64,000 nucleotides of DNA from Clostridia bacterium. Lineage in GTDB: Bacteria; Bacillota; Clostridia; Oscillospirales; Acutalibacteraceae. The stretch is from the NCBI GenBank assembly GCA_017623575.1, contig JAGAOS010000045.1:1-64000 (forward strand), read 5' to 3'. Shown here piece after piece: positions 1 through 9,315 of this stretch (position 1 is its first letter; the number at the start of each line of letters is the position of its first letter). Both the position numbers and the translations under genes were made by a program. Below the pieces are notes generated by a model. It saw nothing but the letters and a program-made list of their open reading frames with translations, searched no databases and was not told where the DNA came from.

Positions 1-547
1 ATTTTGACGTGCAAATTTCCGCCTCTGCTATGTTAAAATGCTCGTAAATCCGTTAGGATTTACTGTGCTTTTGCCTTGCATATGCGAAAATCCACTCCTT
101 CAAAATTCTGCGACCTGAAATATGCAGAATTTCTGGTGGCTCTCGCGTGCGATGATGGCGGCGAGGCTGTCGCCTGCCGACATCAGCAATCCGAAAAACG
201 CCGAAATAATGCTATTTCAGGCGTGTTCAGATACTCCTCCTCTGCTTTAAGACCGCCTAGTATAAAAATTAGACGGCTTGTTTTCCAAAAATCAATAATC
301 GAAAAAAACGCAGATTTAAATAATGAGGAGATTGATTGCAAAGGTAACACTGCTTAATATGGATATTATTCAGGTAGAGTAATAGCTATAAAAAAGCTGC
401 AATAAAAGTGTTTTGCACTTTTATTGCAGCTTTTATGTTAGTAAATATATTTATTCAATAAATTGCAGGTTATAAGCCTTCCCGGTCAAGGGGGGCTTTT
501 TGGCGTTTAAACAATAGTTTGTATAGTGTTTTTACATTCCTTTAAAC
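1..547. other. Gene-free left edge with palindromes
   Basis: I see no convincing gene here. An open frame of 93 codons at 76-357 has no clear ribosome binding site, no recognisable motif and an odd composition, so I do not call it. The stretch holds several inverted repeats: GTAAATCC/GGATTTAC at about 45-61, an imperfect one built on AAATTCTGC/GCAGAATTT at about 102-131, and CCGcCTAg/TTAGaCGG at about 253-277. At 391-435 there is a strong terminator. Closely spaced palindromes without coding signal suggest an intergenic repeat element or the remains of one. No second copy of the 1-280 part occurs in the window. Confidence 0.4.
391..435 (-). terminator. Rho-independent terminator, CTGCAATAAAA family copy 1
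   Basis: A long near-perfect stem (AAGCTGCAATAAAAGTG paired with its complement) closes on a loop of about five bases. Read on the minus strand it is followed by a run of T, so it best ends the minus-strand GH95 transcript, whose stop lies about 110 bases away. The core CTGCAATAAAA...TTTTATTGCAG recurs at 18530, 30851 and 52520. Confidence 0.75.
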
Positions 548-2803
548 CTAATAAATTAAATTATAATTATCAGCTTTTGCTTCGGGGTGGATTTTTACAT
601 CTGTAGCAATTCTGTTTTGCCATTTAATATCAATAGTCGCCCCATCTGTAATGCAAATACCCTTTATTTCGCCGCTTTGCCATTTGTCGGGCAAGGCAGG
701 AAGAATATGAATATTGTTACCATTGCACTGTACTATCATTTCAATTATGGCAGAGGTTGCACCAAAATTTCCGTCAATCTGAAATGGGGGATGAGCGCAA
801 AGCATATTGGGGTAGGTGCCGCCCTTTGAATAATTAATTTCTTCTGATGGGTCAACATACTCCAGTTGGTTATCAAGAAGCTTTAATGCGCGATTACCGT
901 CAAATAATCTTGCCCACATATTCGCCTTCCAGGCTATGCACCAGCCGGTACCTGCATCGCCCCTTACATCCAGACTCTTTTTAGCGGCATCGGTAAGCTC
1001 AGGGGTTAAAGTGGGATTAATTTCTCTTGCGGGATGCAGTCCGTAAAGGTGTGATACATGGCGGTGCTGTATTTCGGCCTCCGGATATTCGGTATCCCAC
1101 TCCATTATTCTGCCGTCGGATGAAATTTCATACGGTATAACGCGATTTGCATATTCTGTGTAGCGCTCTGCGGCATCATTCTTGTTTAAAATCAGTGCAA
1201 ATTCTGCCGCTGCTTTTAGTGTATCACGGCAAATTGCGTTATTTATAGCGGAGTATTTTGTAACTGCCGAAACCTCACCGTTGGGTAAAACAAATATGTT
1301 TTCAGGTGATGTAGCAGGCGAAATAAATAGATTACCATTTTCATCCTCACAAAAAAGTGAGATGTATGTTTCGGCGCATTCGGTAAGCAGGGGATAAAGG
1401 GTGTTTTGAAGATAATCCATATCCTTCTCCAAACGGAATTTTTCCGAAAGACCCCAAAGAATCCAGCCAAAGGAGGTATTAAAAAATGCCCAGAATTGTG
1501 AACCTTTACACCCACTTCCTACGGGATTTGCCATTCGCCATATATCGGTGTTATGGTGAGAAATAACACCGTCAACCCCATACCATTCTTTGGCTATTTT
1601 TCTTCCCTCTACCGCAAGCTCCGTTGCAAGAGTTACATACGGGTCAAAGCATTCGGCAAGGTTAAGCGCCATAGTGGGTAAATAGTTCATTTGGGTATTA
1701 ATGTTTATGGTGTAATTGCTGTTCCAGGGAGGGTCGAGCTGCTCATTCCAAATGCCCTGCAGATGCATAGGCTGACCGCCTTTTCTGGAGGCGGAAATTG
1801 TAAGATATTTACCAAAATTGAACAAAAGCTCATATAAAGCGTTACTTTTGTGTTCCTTTAAAACCGCATCTGTAGGTAAAGTGGTTGTATTATCACAAAG
1901 GGTGAAATCGGTGCGGTTAAAAAGGTAACTGAAATCTCTGATATGCGCTGATTTTAATGTTTCGTAAGACTTGGAAATAGCCGAAAATATATAGTTGTTG
2001 CAACGATTTTCAACATCCAATCCCTCTGAATATGGGTGCTTATTAAATCCATTAAAGGATGTACAAGCCGCAAAATACAGGGTTGCCTCGGTAGTGTCTA
2101 TAAGCTCCATATAGTCACCATTAAAGCGAAGTGTACCGTTACATTCTACCTTTAAAATACCCTTGTATTTCATACCTTTTTTGGAATCGGCCTCATAATA
2201 TGTTGGGCGTTTGTTTTCAAATCTGCGCCAACCTACAGGGTGGTCATAGCAGGGTGCGGTTCCGCGCAGAATAATAGACGATTCATCGGTTGTAATACTG
2301 CACTGAAGCTCGGATTTTATGTATATCTGCGTAATGGGAATACCTTTTTGTTTTATTTTAACAACCATAACTCTATCAGGATTACTGATAAAGCTCTCTC
2401 TTGATACAAAAGCATCTTTGCTCAAATATTCAACCTTACATATTCCATTTTCCATATCTAATGTGCGGGAATAAGAATCAAATTCCTTTACACCTGTTTC
2501 AATATAAATACTGCAAAGTGGAAGATAGGATTGGCTAAAGTGACCTGTAAAGCCTTGCTCAATTTGCTCGGCGGCTTCAAGATACTTGCCGTCAGCTATT
2601 AGTTCCCTGGCCTTTTTCAGTACCTTGGGACCGTTAGGATTAGGTGAATAATCGGGATATCCGCTCCAAAGGGTGGATTCGTTCATACTGTATCGGTCAA
2701 CATCGGTGCCGCCATACACTGCGGCACCCATAAAGCCGTTACCAAGAAGTATGCTTTCCTCAAAGTAGGTTGCCGGGGACTTAAATTTTAAAGTTTTATT
2801 CAT
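548..2803 (-). CDS. Glycoside hydrolase family 95 (alpha-L-fucosidase/alpha-L-galactosidase type)
   Basis: A 751-residue exo-glycosidase of GH95, a family of inverting 1,2-alpha-L-fucosidases and alpha-L-galactosidases. Visible signatures are the N-terminal beta-sandwich start with LLGNGFMGAAVYGG and NESTLWSGYPD, the asparagine-rich active-site segment NSNYTININTQMNYLP, the segment SPATSPEN, HRHVSHLYGLHP, and PPFQIDGNFGAT, whose aspartate (about D677) matches the catalytic base region of the family. Length is normal for GH95. There is no signal peptide, so it should act in the cytoplasm on imported oligosaccharide. I chose ATG at 2803 over the in-frame GTG at 2812, because AAGAGGTGAG lies at proper distance before the ATG and overlaps the GTG. 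It lies 80 bases downstream of an AraC gene on the same strand and is probably co-transcribed with it. Which sugar it prefers cannot be read from sequence. Confidence 0.92.
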   Translation of the reverse strand: MNKTLKFKSPATYFEESILLGNGFMGAAVYGGTDVDRYSMNESTLWSGYPDYSPNPNGPKVLKKARELIADGKYLEAAEQIEQGFTGHFSQSYLPLCSIYIETGVKEFDSYSRTLDMENGICKVEYLSKDAFVSRESFISNPDRVMVVKIKQKGIPITQIYIKSELQCSITTDESSIILRGTAPCYDHPVGWRRFENKRPTYYEADSKKGMKYKGILKVECNGTLRFNGDYMELIDTTEATLYFAACTSFNGFNKHPYSEGLDVENRCNNYIFSAISKSYETLKSAHIRDFSYLFNRTDFTLCDNTTTLPTDAVLKEHKSNALYELLFNFGKYLTISASRKGGQPMHLQGIWNEQLDPPWNSNYTININTQMNYLPTMALNLAECFDPYVTLATELAVEGRKIAKEWYGVDGVISHHNTDIWRMANPVGSGCKGSQFWAFFNTSFGWILWGLSEKFRLEKDMDYLQNTLYPLLTECAETYISLFCEDENGNLFISPATSPENIFVLPNGEVSAVTKYSAINNAICRDTLKAAAEFALILNKNDAAERYTEYANRVIPYEISSDGRIMEWDTEYPEAEIQHRHVSHLYGLHPAREINPTLTPELTDAAKKSLDVRGDAGTGWCIAWKANMWARLFDGNRALKLLDNQLEYVDPSEEINYSKGGTYPNMLCAHPPFQIDGNFGATSAIIEMIVQCNGNNIHILPALPDKWQSGEIKGICITDGATIDIKWQNRIATDVKIHPEAKADNYNLIY

Positions 2804-2883
2804 TGCACTCACCTCTTGGAAAAGATTATACTGTAACAGAAATTATATTACTATAACAAAATCCTTTTAAAATATGAAAAAAG

Positions 2884-3651
2884 TCATAAGAAGTTAAGGG
2901 TTTCTTTGTTGGGGCGTTTTCGTACTTCTTTTGGGGAATAGCCAAAATGCTCTTTAAAAATTTTTCTGAAATGTGCAGTGGATTCAAAGCCAACATTGTG
3001 AGCAACCTCATCAATGGAAAGGGCAGTGGTCAGTAGCAAAAACTCTGCCTTCGAGGTTTGAATTTTATGCTTCATTTTTACGGGAGTCATACCTACAATC
3101 TCATTAAATACCGAGTAAAATCTACATTCGCTCATATTACACATCTGTGCTAGTTGTGGAATAGAATAAACATCATTTTCGCGCATAAAGTTTATGGCTT
3201 TTTGTATTTTTTTTGTGTTTTTTGAATTGTTTTCAAAAAGGTAATTTTGCACTTCATCTAAAAACTGGTATGCCCGCCATATATAGTTGCTGTCAACCTT
3301 ATCCTCAAAAATCGGAAGCAAATCAATAAATGACCTTAAGGTATCATCAATTGCAATTTTTTGTGTTGGAAAAATAAAATCCTCTACATCGGGCCAGTAC
3401 ATAAATTTAAGCATAATTCCCTTGGAGTTGGCAGAAAAATGCAGGGTGTGTGGAATTTCCGGCGGTATAAATGCCATTTCATCAACATTTGCTAAAATAT
3501 GGTTTTTTTCGGTTTTTATTTCTGCAGTACCATTTTGAAGAATTATGAATTTATAGCTTTTGTCAGACTTTAAGTTTTCAAATTCGGCACCGTCAGGGTA
3601 TGAAAAAGGTTCAAAGTGAAAGGCGTGCTTGTTAAGAACAATATCCTTCAT
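2884..3651 (-). CDS. AraC-family transcriptional regulator with cupin sensor domain
   Basis: A 255-residue activator-type regulator. The N-terminal half looks like an AraC cupin ligand-binding domain (PPEIPHTLHF metal-like cupin turn). The last hundred residues hold the two helix-turn-helix motifs, the first around IPQLAQMCNMSECRFYSVFNEIVGMTPVK (written here as a span, residues about 168-195) and the second around IDEVAHNVGFESTAHFRKIF followed by GYSPKEVRK. The start is taken at the ATG of MKDIVLN (3651), which follows a G-rich stretch; an upstream in-frame start at 3726 would run through the promoter. It precedes the GH95 gene on the same strand, so it probably controls its own operon in response to a sugar product. 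Confidence 0.88.
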   Translation of the reverse strand: MKDIVLNKHAFHFEPFSYPDGAEFENLKSDKSYKFIILQNGTAEIKTEKNHILANVDEMAFIPPEIPHTLHFSANSKGIMLKFMYWPDVEDFIFPTQKIAIDDTLRSFIDLLPIFEDKVDSNYIWRAYQFLDEVQNYLFENNSKNTKKIQKAINFMRENDVYSIPQLAQMCNMSECRFYSVFNEIVGMTPVKMKHKIQTSKAEFLLLTTALSIDEVAHNVGFESTAHFRKIFKEHFGYSPKEVRKRPNKETLNFL

Positions 3652-3697
3652 TGGCAAAGCCCCCAAAATATAATTTTTAAAGAAAACCGTCGTTTTT

Positions 3698-3726
3698 AGC
3701 ATAACATAGATTATTTTCTTTGTCAA
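3698..3726 (-). promoter_or_regulatory. Sigma-A promoter for araC-GH95
   Basis: On the minus strand TTGACA (3726-3721) and TATGCT (3703-3698) are separated by 17 bases, upstream of the AraC start at 3651. The -35 box is perfect and the -10 has four of six consensus bases. Confidence 0.7.
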
Positions 3727-3749
3727 TGGAGGAAAGGGGAATAAAAATA

Positions 3750-3780
3750 GTGCTGTGAAAAAATATTTTTTTCACAGCAC
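3750..3780 (-). terminator. Rho-independent terminator of spoIIE
   Basis: The palindrome GTGCTGTGAAAAAA/TTTTTTTCACAGCAC begins 8 bases beyond the spoIIE stop and is followed on the minus strand by TATTTTTATT. It separates spoIIE from the araC promoter. Confidence 0.8.
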
Positions 3781-3788
3781 TCTCATAA

Positions 3789-6086
3789 TTATCGTTTGTT
3801 GGATTTTAATATTCCAACCAAAACGGTTATGTCATCGTTGTGACCGTCGTTTCTTCGCCTGCGGGCGGCAAAGGCGATTTCGTCTGCCAATTGCTGTGCT
3901 GAGCCTATGGTCCACTCTGCTATTATTTTGCATATCCAGTCTGTACCCTCTGTTGTGGCGCCATCCGAAACCATTACAACAATATCCTCACCCTTTAAAT
4001 TAAGCTTTGCCTTGTCAAAAACAACATTTCTTAGTATTCCGGGGGGCAGGGAGGTGCTTTCTGCCTTTCCAACCCTTCCATTTCTTCTTACAAAGGTTGG
4101 GGCGGCGCCCGCCTTAAATAATTCACACTCGCCGTTAAACAGGTCAATGGCGGCAATATCAACGGTGGCAAGAGATTCATCAGTGGATTTAAAAATCATA
4201 GAAGAGTTAATAATTTTAAGCGAGCAATCATACCCAAAGCCGCTACGGAGCATACGGCTGAACAACCCCGAAACCATAGCTGAATCCACCGCCGCTCTGC
4301 CGCCCGTTCCCATTCCGTCTGAAATTAACATAATAAACCGACCGCGACCGTCGGTAAAATATTTGGCAGAATCACCGCATAGCCTCCCTTGCTCCTCGGG
4401 AATTTGTGAAAGTCCGATTTCTATTTTGTAGCAGGGCCGCTCGGTTATAAATATAAAGGCTTGGTCACCGCCTGTGCTTACGGTAGGTGTGTCAAAATCT
4501 CTGCCAACCGCAAGTGATAAATTCCTTACAATATCCATTTTATTTATGGGTAGGTCGGCAACCCCCTTAATGTGAATGTCAGCAGAAATTCGCCCGAATT
4601 TATCATTGGCGGCAACACAGCTAACGGCGTGGTAACCCAAATTTTTAAGGGATAAAATAATGTTTTCTGCCGCCTTGCTATCATGACGAACATCATATTT
4701 AAATTCCTCAGAGAGGTCATTTAGCATACGGGAAATACCGTCAAATTGGTCGTTTATAACATTTCTAACCTCTTTGAGCCTTAATTCAGCAGATTTTTTA
4801 CTCTCATATTCGGCACAGTGATTTTTTACCGATGTCTCAAATTTTTCTGCCCTTAAGCAGTGAAATTCGGAATTATTATTTTCATCATTTTTGCGGGCAG
4901 AGCGTGTCCTGTTCCAGGTTGCAAGAGCATCGGTTGCGGTTATTTCCCTTGCTGTTTCCCAGCAATGCCGCCTTAAACTGCAACCGCCGCACACCTCATC
5001 TTCAATTTTATTAAGGGTTTTATCAAAGTCGGGACAATTTATCTTGCCAAGCTTACCTGCAACATCCTCAACCGTTTCATATATGTCCTTAAGGGCGCCG
5101 CTTGCAAATTCAAGACGCATAATAAGTGAGCCTTTTACACTGTCAAGACGGGAAATTTCAGTGGTGGGGGCAAGCAAGCCACCGATGTAGCCAACCAAGG
5201 ATTTTGGCAGTATTAAAAAAATACCCGAACCTATTACAGCCTCAAAAAACATTACCGAAATAAGGTCAGTTTCGCCTATTATCAGAGTGGAAATCAGTGT
5301 TGTTGAAATATAAGAAATTACCATACCAAATGCGCCAAGAGCCGAAAAAATTCCGCAAATCAGTCCTGAGAATGCAAAGGTAACAGAGCCTATAAAATAC
5401 TCACTGCCCGCAATTGCAAGAACAAAGCTTATAATGGCACCGCTTACTGCTCCATAGGCGGCTTGTCCGTATCGGGCGGTGGCAAGAATTACCGAAACAG
5501 CCATAATCCTTCCCGGCGAAAGTCCAAGCAGGCTGTATTTTGAAAGAGCTAGCAACAGTATTGCCGCAAAAAATGAAAGAGCGGTGGTTTCTTTAATATC
5601 TGTGCCGCTTTTTTCGGTGGGAGAAATATAAAATACAATTGATACAAAGTAAGCGGCGCTACCAGCCAAGGCCGCCTCTGTAAAGGCGGTGATCAGACTG
5701 CCACCGTATGATGTGCTTACGGCAAGCCGTATAATTCCCGCCGCAAAGAATGAAAGGCATCCTGCAAAAAGCGGCGAGCGGCTGAATTTTTCGCTACCCA
5801 AAATTACTCTAATGGTTGTTATGGCAAAAACTGAGGCCGCATATTGAAATCCGCCGTTTGTAAGGTTGAATATGTACCCTAAGGCGGTTCCGGCAGAGGC
5901 GGCGGCTAAATATTTTCGCTTTACTCCACCCGTAAATGCGGCCCCAAATGGAAGTAGATTTTTCATAATTGGCGCGTTGGCAAATAAAAATCCGCACAGC
6001 GCGGTTACTATATGCAACAGCACCCCAACGGTATTATCATTTTTAAGCGTTTTGTTTTTAATAAGCTCTGCAGTGGTATTTTTCAA
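3789..6086 (-). CDS. spoIIE: Stage II sporulation protein E, membrane PP2C-type phosphatase
   Basis: SpoIIE dephosphorylates the anti-anti-sigma factor SpoIIAA and so activates sigma F in the forespore; it also acts at the polar septum. The N-terminal 320 or so residues form about ten hydrophobic segments. A cysteine-containing central region (CGGCSLRRHCWE, about residues 365-376) follows, which is typical of clostridial SpoIIE. The last 190 residues are a PP2C domain with MLISDGMGTGGRAAVDS, IVVMVSDGATTEG and the final HNDDITVLV aspartates that bind Mn/Mg. I prefer the TTG at 6086 (MKNTTAEL): AAAGGA lies eight bases before it, while the ATG at 6095 directly abuts that site. It sits downstream of the S1-domain gene, as yabR precedes spoIIE in Bacillus. 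Confidence 0.93.
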   Translation of the reverse strand: MKNTTAELIKNKTLKNDNTVGVLLHIVTALCGFLFANAPIMKNLLPFGAAFTGGVKRKYLAAASAGTALGYIFNLTNGGFQYAASVFAITTIRVILGSEKFSRSPLFAGCLSFFAAGIIRLAVSTSYGGSLITAFTEAALAGSAAYFVSIVFYISPTEKSGTDIKETTALSFFAAILLLALSKYSLLGLSPGRIMAVSVILATARYGQAAYGAVSGAIISFVLAIAGSEYFIGSVTFAFSGLICGIFSALGAFGMVISYISTTLISTLIIGETDLISVMFFEAVIGSGIFLILPKSLVGYIGGLLAPTTEISRLDSVKGSLIMRLEFASGALKDIYETVEDVAGKLGKINCPDFDKTLNKIEDEVCGGCSLRRHCWETAREITATDALATWNRTRSARKNDENNNSEFHCLRAEKFETSVKNHCAEYESKKSAELRLKEVRNVINDQFDGISRMLNDLSEEFKYDVRHDSKAAENIILSLKNLGYHAVSCVAANDKFGRISADIHIKGVADLPINKMDIVRNLSLAVGRDFDTPTVSTGGDQAFIFITERPCYKIEIGLSQIPEEQGRLCGDSAKYFTDGRGRFIMLISDGMGTGGRAAVDSAMVSGLFSRMLRSGFGYDCSLKIINSSMIFKSTDESLATVDIAAIDLFNGECELFKAGAAPTFVRRNGRVGKAESTSLPPGILRNVVFDKAKLNLKGEDIVVMVSDGATTEGTDWICKIIAEWTIGSAQQLADEIAFAARRRRNDGHNDDITVLVGILKSNKR

Positions 6087-6161
6087 TCCTATCATCCTTT
6101 CGGCAAACTATAATTATTAATTATTATAAATCGTTACTGCCGCAGGATTTGTTTAAAACGG

Positions 6162-6170
6162 TTGTCGATG
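6162..6170. promoter_or_regulatory. Possible Spo0A box upstream of spoIIE
   Basis: TTGTCGATG matches six of seven positions of the Spo0A core TGTCGAA. It lies about 75 bases before the spoIIE start, and in Bacillus spoIIE is directly activated by Spo0A. A TATAAT-like -10 (around 6121-6130 on the minus strand) lies between. One short match is weak evidence. Confidence 0.3.
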
Positions 6171-6178
6171 CTGAGCTT

Positions 6179-7114
6179 TTATTGATTTAAAAAGTCGGTA
6201 TAAATATTTTTAACCGAGTTTTCGGGTGAATAGCGCCAATAATTAATTTTTTCATTGGTTATATAATATTTTGCAGGTAGTGAATATTCTCCCTCAAAGC
6301 TGTCAATAATAATCAGTTTAACCTTCATTTTCTCAGGGATAATGCTTTTTATGTAAACGCTTGCCTTCATACCAACTGCGGCACCCGCCTTTGGCTCCGC
6401 AAGACCGGCTAAATTAGGGGTGAGCTCTACAAAAACGCCATAGCTTTCCACAGAGCGTATTATTCCCGTTACCGTCTGACCCTCACAAAAATCAGCCGCG
6501 TTTTCTTCCCAGCTTCCAAGTAGCTCTTTGTGCGAAAGGGTTATTCTTGAATCGGCATCAATGGATTTTATAACCGCCTTTATATCGTCGCCAATGGCAA
6601 AACGGTCTGCAGGGTGGGAAATTCGCGAAACCGAAATGGCATCAATGGGGAGCAGGCCTATAATGCCGCAGCCTACATCACAAAAGGCGCCAAAGCTTTC
6701 AAGATGTGTTATTTTTACATCCAATATATGGCCGGGCGCTTTAAGACTAAGATGCTCCAAAATACATTTTTCCTGCGCCCTTTTTCTGGAAAGCTCGGCA
6801 TAAAATTTGCCCGATGAATCGGTTTTGATTTGTTCAACGGTAAAGCAAACGGGTTTGCCTACCCGTGAAATAAGTGCAATATCACGCACTCTACCTTCCT
6901 CAATTCCAACAGCGCCGTCATTTCTTTTTATAACACCCTTCATACATCCTAAATCAACTATAAGGTTGTGCTGGGAATCACACATTAAAGCGGTTGCTTC
7001 AAGTATTATTTCTTTTGATTTTGCTTCGGTAAGGGCAAGGGGAGTGGACAACCATTTGCGGTTTTCAGCGTTGTTTATCCGTCTGCCTTCCGGTACATAT
7101 AAATTCATTGTCAT
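6179..7114 (-). CDS. S1 RNA-binding domain protein (YabR-like position)
   Basis: A 311-residue protein with one degenerate N-terminal and two clear C-terminal S1/OB-fold repeats. The first clear repeat begins near GHILDVKITHLESFGAFCDV and ends RITLSHKELLGSW. The second begins GQTVTGIIRSVESYGVFVEL. S1 repeats bind single-stranded RNA. Proteins of this kind in Clostridia are often labelled ribosomal protein S1-like, but it is too short to be a full S1. The position before spoIIE matches yabR of Bacillus. The start at ATG 7114 has GAGGG six bases upstream. No enzymatic domain is visible, so its client RNA is unknown. Confidence 0.82.
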   Translation of the reverse strand: MTMNLYVPEGRRINNAENRKWLSTPLALTEAKSKEIILEATALMCDSQHNLIVDLGCMKGVIKRNDGAVGIEEGRVRDIALISRVGKPVCFTVEQIKTDSSGKFYAELSRKRAQEKCILEHLSLKAPGHILDVKITHLESFGAFCDVGCGIIGLLPIDAISVSRISHPADRFAIGDDIKAVIKSIDADSRITLSHKELLGSWEENAADFCEGQTVTGIIRSVESYGVFVELTPNLAGLAEPKAGAAVGMKASVYIKSIIPEKMKVKLIIIDSFEGEYSLPAKYYITNEKINYWRYSPENSVKNIYTDFLNQ

Positions 7115-7187
7115 AGTATTCCCTCGTTTTACGGTTATTTTGTGTTATTAAATTTTATGCCGTAATTTTTAAAAAAGAACAGTTTAA

Positions 7188-7216
7188 TTGAAAATATTAA
7201 AATAATGTGGTAGAAT
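7188..7216 (+). promoter_or_regulatory. Sigma-A promoter for the SDR gene
   Basis: TTGAAA (7188-7193), 17 bases, TAGAAT (7211-7216). An AAAAGGAGGAG ribosome site and ATG 7239 follow closely, giving a very short leader. Confidence 0.7.
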
Positions 7217-7238
7217 CTAATAAAAGGAGGAGATTTAA

Positions 7239-8006
7239 ATGTCTATTGCAATAATAACGGGTGCTTCATCGGGTATAGGCTCGGAGTTTGTAAAACAGCT
7301 TAAAAATTATGCATTTGATGTAGATGAAATATGGGCTGTTGCTCGCAGAGAAAAACTTTTGGAGGAGCTAAAAAGTAAAACCGATATTCCATTAAGAGCG
7401 GTTGCACTTGATTTAACAAAAACAGAAAGCATTAATGCATTGGAAGAAATGCTTAAAAATGAGGGTAAAGAGGTAGGCGTGCTTATAAACTGTGCGGGTT
7501 ACGGCAAATTTGGTAATTATGAAGATATTGAAAATGCCGAGGCACTGGGTATGATAGACCTTAACTGTCGCGCTTTGGTAGGTGTTACAAATGTTGTTAT
7601 TCCCTTTATGAAAAGGGATTCAAAAATTCTTCAGGTTTGCTCTATATCATCCTTCCAGCCTTTGCCGCTTATGGCGGTTTATGCCGCAAGCAAGGTGTTT
7701 GTGCTTAATTATTCAAGGGCATTGTCTGTAGAGCTTAAACCCCGCGGAATAACCGTAACCGCCCTTTGCCCCGGCTGGGTGGATACTCCCTTTTTTGCTA
7801 CCGCCACCAAAACTAAAAATCCAAAGGCGGTAACAAAGTATACCTTTATGCAAACCACCGAAAGGGTTGCAACCCAAGGACTTAAGGCAATGAAAAAGGG
7901 TAGAATGGTTTCTATTATTGGGGGGCAAAATAAAATACTATATGTATTAAATAAAATACTTCCTGTAAAAATTGTTATGAATACATGGCTTAAAACTCAG
8001 AAGTAA
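7239..8006 (+). CDS. Short-chain dehydrogenase/reductase
   Basis: A 255-residue NAD(P)-dependent oxidoreductase of the classical SDR type. It shows the Rossmann glycine motif TGASSGIGSEF at residues 8-18, the NCAGYG motif near residue 87, and the catalytic YAASK near 148-152 with a preceding serine (CSISS). PGWVDTPF follows as in classical SDRs. The C-terminus is slightly hydrophobic. It is transcribed alone, with its own promoter and terminator. The substrate cannot be inferred; it resembles the DltE/YqjQ-like group of general SDRs. Confidence 0.88.
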   Translation: MSIAIITGASSGIGSEFVKQLKNYAFDVDEIWAVARREKLLEELKSKTDIPLRAVALDLTKTESINALEEMLKNEGKEVGVLINCAGYGKFGNYEDIENAEALGMIDLNCRALVGVTNVVIPFMKRDSKILQVCSISSFQPLPLMAVYAASKVFVLNYSRALSVELKPRGITVTALCPGWVDTPFFATATKTKNPKAVTKYTFMQTTERVATQGLKAMKKGRMVSIIGGQNKILYVLNKILPVKIVMNTWLKTQK

Positions 8007-8026
8007 AATTTTAATACTGAGATTAT

Positions 8027-8060
8027 AAAAAATTCTTGTCTTTGATGATGAGAATTTTTT
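8027..8060 (+). terminator. Rho-independent terminator after SDR gene
   Basis: AAAAAATTCTTGTC and GATGAGAATTTTTT pair around a short loop, followed by ATTTTTT, 20 bases past the SDR stop. Confidence 0.7.
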
Positions 8061-8103
8061 ATTTTTTATGTGTTAAAAAATCTTAAATTTTTTAAATTAA
8101 ATC

Positions 8104-8132
8104 TTGTTTATTTATGTTATGTGTGATATACT
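8104..8132 (+). promoter_or_regulatory. Sigma-A promoter of the nifS-thiI-cinA/srtB-spoIID-nfnAB operon
   Basis: TTGTTT (8104-8109), 17 bases, TATACT (8127-8132), about 35 bases before the first gene. No other strong promoter or terminator is visible until 18530, so the six genes are probably one transcript. Confidence 0.6.
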
Positions 8133-8166
8133 AAAATAGAATATTTGTATTATGAGAGGTATGCGC

Positions 8167-9306
8167 TTGGAACAGTTTGTTTATTTAGATAACAGCGCCA
8201 CCACAAAACCTTGTAAGGAGGCTGTGGCGGCAACACTTAACGCTATGGAAAACTGCTACGGCAATCCGTCATCACTTTATGAATTTGGAATGCAGGCAGA
8301 GGATATTGTAACCGATGCAAGGCTTGCAATAGCAAGGGCGCTTTCCTGCCGTGAGGATGAGGTGTTTTTCACATCCTGCGGTAGTGAAAGTAATAATACA
8401 GCCATATTTGGCGCGGCAGAGTTGCTTAGTCGCAGTGGCAAGCATATAGTCACCACCGCAATTGAACATCCTTCGGTTTTGGAGCCTATGGATGCTTTGG
8501 AAAAAAATGGCTATGAAATAACAAGGCTTTCGCCTGATGAAAAGGGCAATATTTTGGCAGAGGATATTGAAAAGGCGGTTCGTGAGGATACTGTTTTAGT
8601 ATCTGTAATGTATGTTAATAATGAGGTTGGCTCTATTCTTCCGGTAGAAAAAATCAAAAGCATCTGCCAAAAAAAGGGTAGCAAGGCGCTTGTTCATATT
8701 GACTGCGTGCAGGCATTTGGAAAGCTGAAAATAAATGCAAATCAATTGGGTGCAGACCTTATTTCACTCAGCGCCCATAAAATTCACGGAATAAAGGGCG
8801 CGGGCGCCTTGTTTATAAAAAAAGGGGTACGGCTTCCTGCATTTATTTTAGGCGGAGGGCAAGAAAAAGGTCTTCGCTCCGGCACCGAGGCAGTGCCCGC
8901 CATTGCAGGATTTGGAGCGGCTGTGAAAGCATTACCCGATTTAAAGTCCACGGCAGATAAAGTTTTAAAGATTAAAAACTACTGTATTGAAAAATTAAAT
9001 GCCTTTGAAAATGTGGTTGTAAATTCCCCCGAAAACGCAAGTCCTTACATACTTAATTTTTCTTTTTCGGGCTATCGCTCTGAAACGGTGCTCCATCATC
9101 TGGAGCGATATGGCATCTGCGTTTCAAGCGGAAGCGCCTGCAGTAAAGGCAAGGGTAGTTATGTTCTTCGCGCTATGGGATTAAAGCAAGCTTTGGTGGA
9201 TAGCGCAATAAGACTTAGCTTTAACGGCGAAACCTCTGTTTCAGATATTGATAAATTAATTGATGCCTTAAAATTGGCATTAAATCTTAGAAAATCAAAG
9301 CTTTAG
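8167..9306 (+). CDS. Cysteine desulfurase (IscS/NifS family) partnered with ThiI
   Basis: A PLP enzyme that takes sulfur from cysteine and passes it as a persulfide. It opens with the family signature YLDNSATT, has the PLP lysine in SAHKIHGIKG (about K205) and the active cysteine in SSGSACSKGKG (about C325). The long loop around the cysteine fits NifS/IscS-type proteins. Three starts compete: ATG 8152, ATG 8161 and TTG 8167. The only Shine-Dalgarno (AGAGGT, 8155-8160) is correctly spaced for the TTG, and relatives start just before YLDNSATT, so I use 8167. It is followed after 9 bases by thiI, the usual pairing for a dedicated sulfur donor in tRNA 4-thiouridine synthesis. Confidence 0.93.
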   Translation: MEQFVYLDNSATTKPCKEAVAATLNAMENCYGNPSSLYEFGMQAEDIVTDARLAIARALSCREDEVFFTSCGSESNNTAIFGAAELLSRSGKHIVTTAIEHPSVLEPMDALEKNGYEITRLSPDEKGNILAEDIEKAVREDTVLVSVMYVNNEVGSILPVEKIKSICQKKGSKALVHIDCVQAFGKLKINANQLGADLISLSAHKIHGIKGAGALFIKKGVRLPAFILGGGQEKGLRSGTEAVPAIAGFGAAVKALPDLKSTADKVLKIKNYCIEKLNAFENVVVNSPENASPYILNFSFSGYRSETVLHHLERYGICVSSGSACSKGKGSYVLRAMGLKQALVDSAIRLSFNGETSVSDIDKLIDALKLALNLRKSKL

Positions 9307-9315
9307 GGAGATACT

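Noticed and set aside
76..357. 93-codon open frame at the left edge
   Set aside because: No ribosome site at a sensible distance, no recognisable motif, and it runs across several palindromes.
3907..4431. 174-codon open frame opposite spoIIE
   Set aside because: It mirrors the well-supported spoIIE phosphatase region; no start signal and a low-complexity Ser/Pro-rich product.
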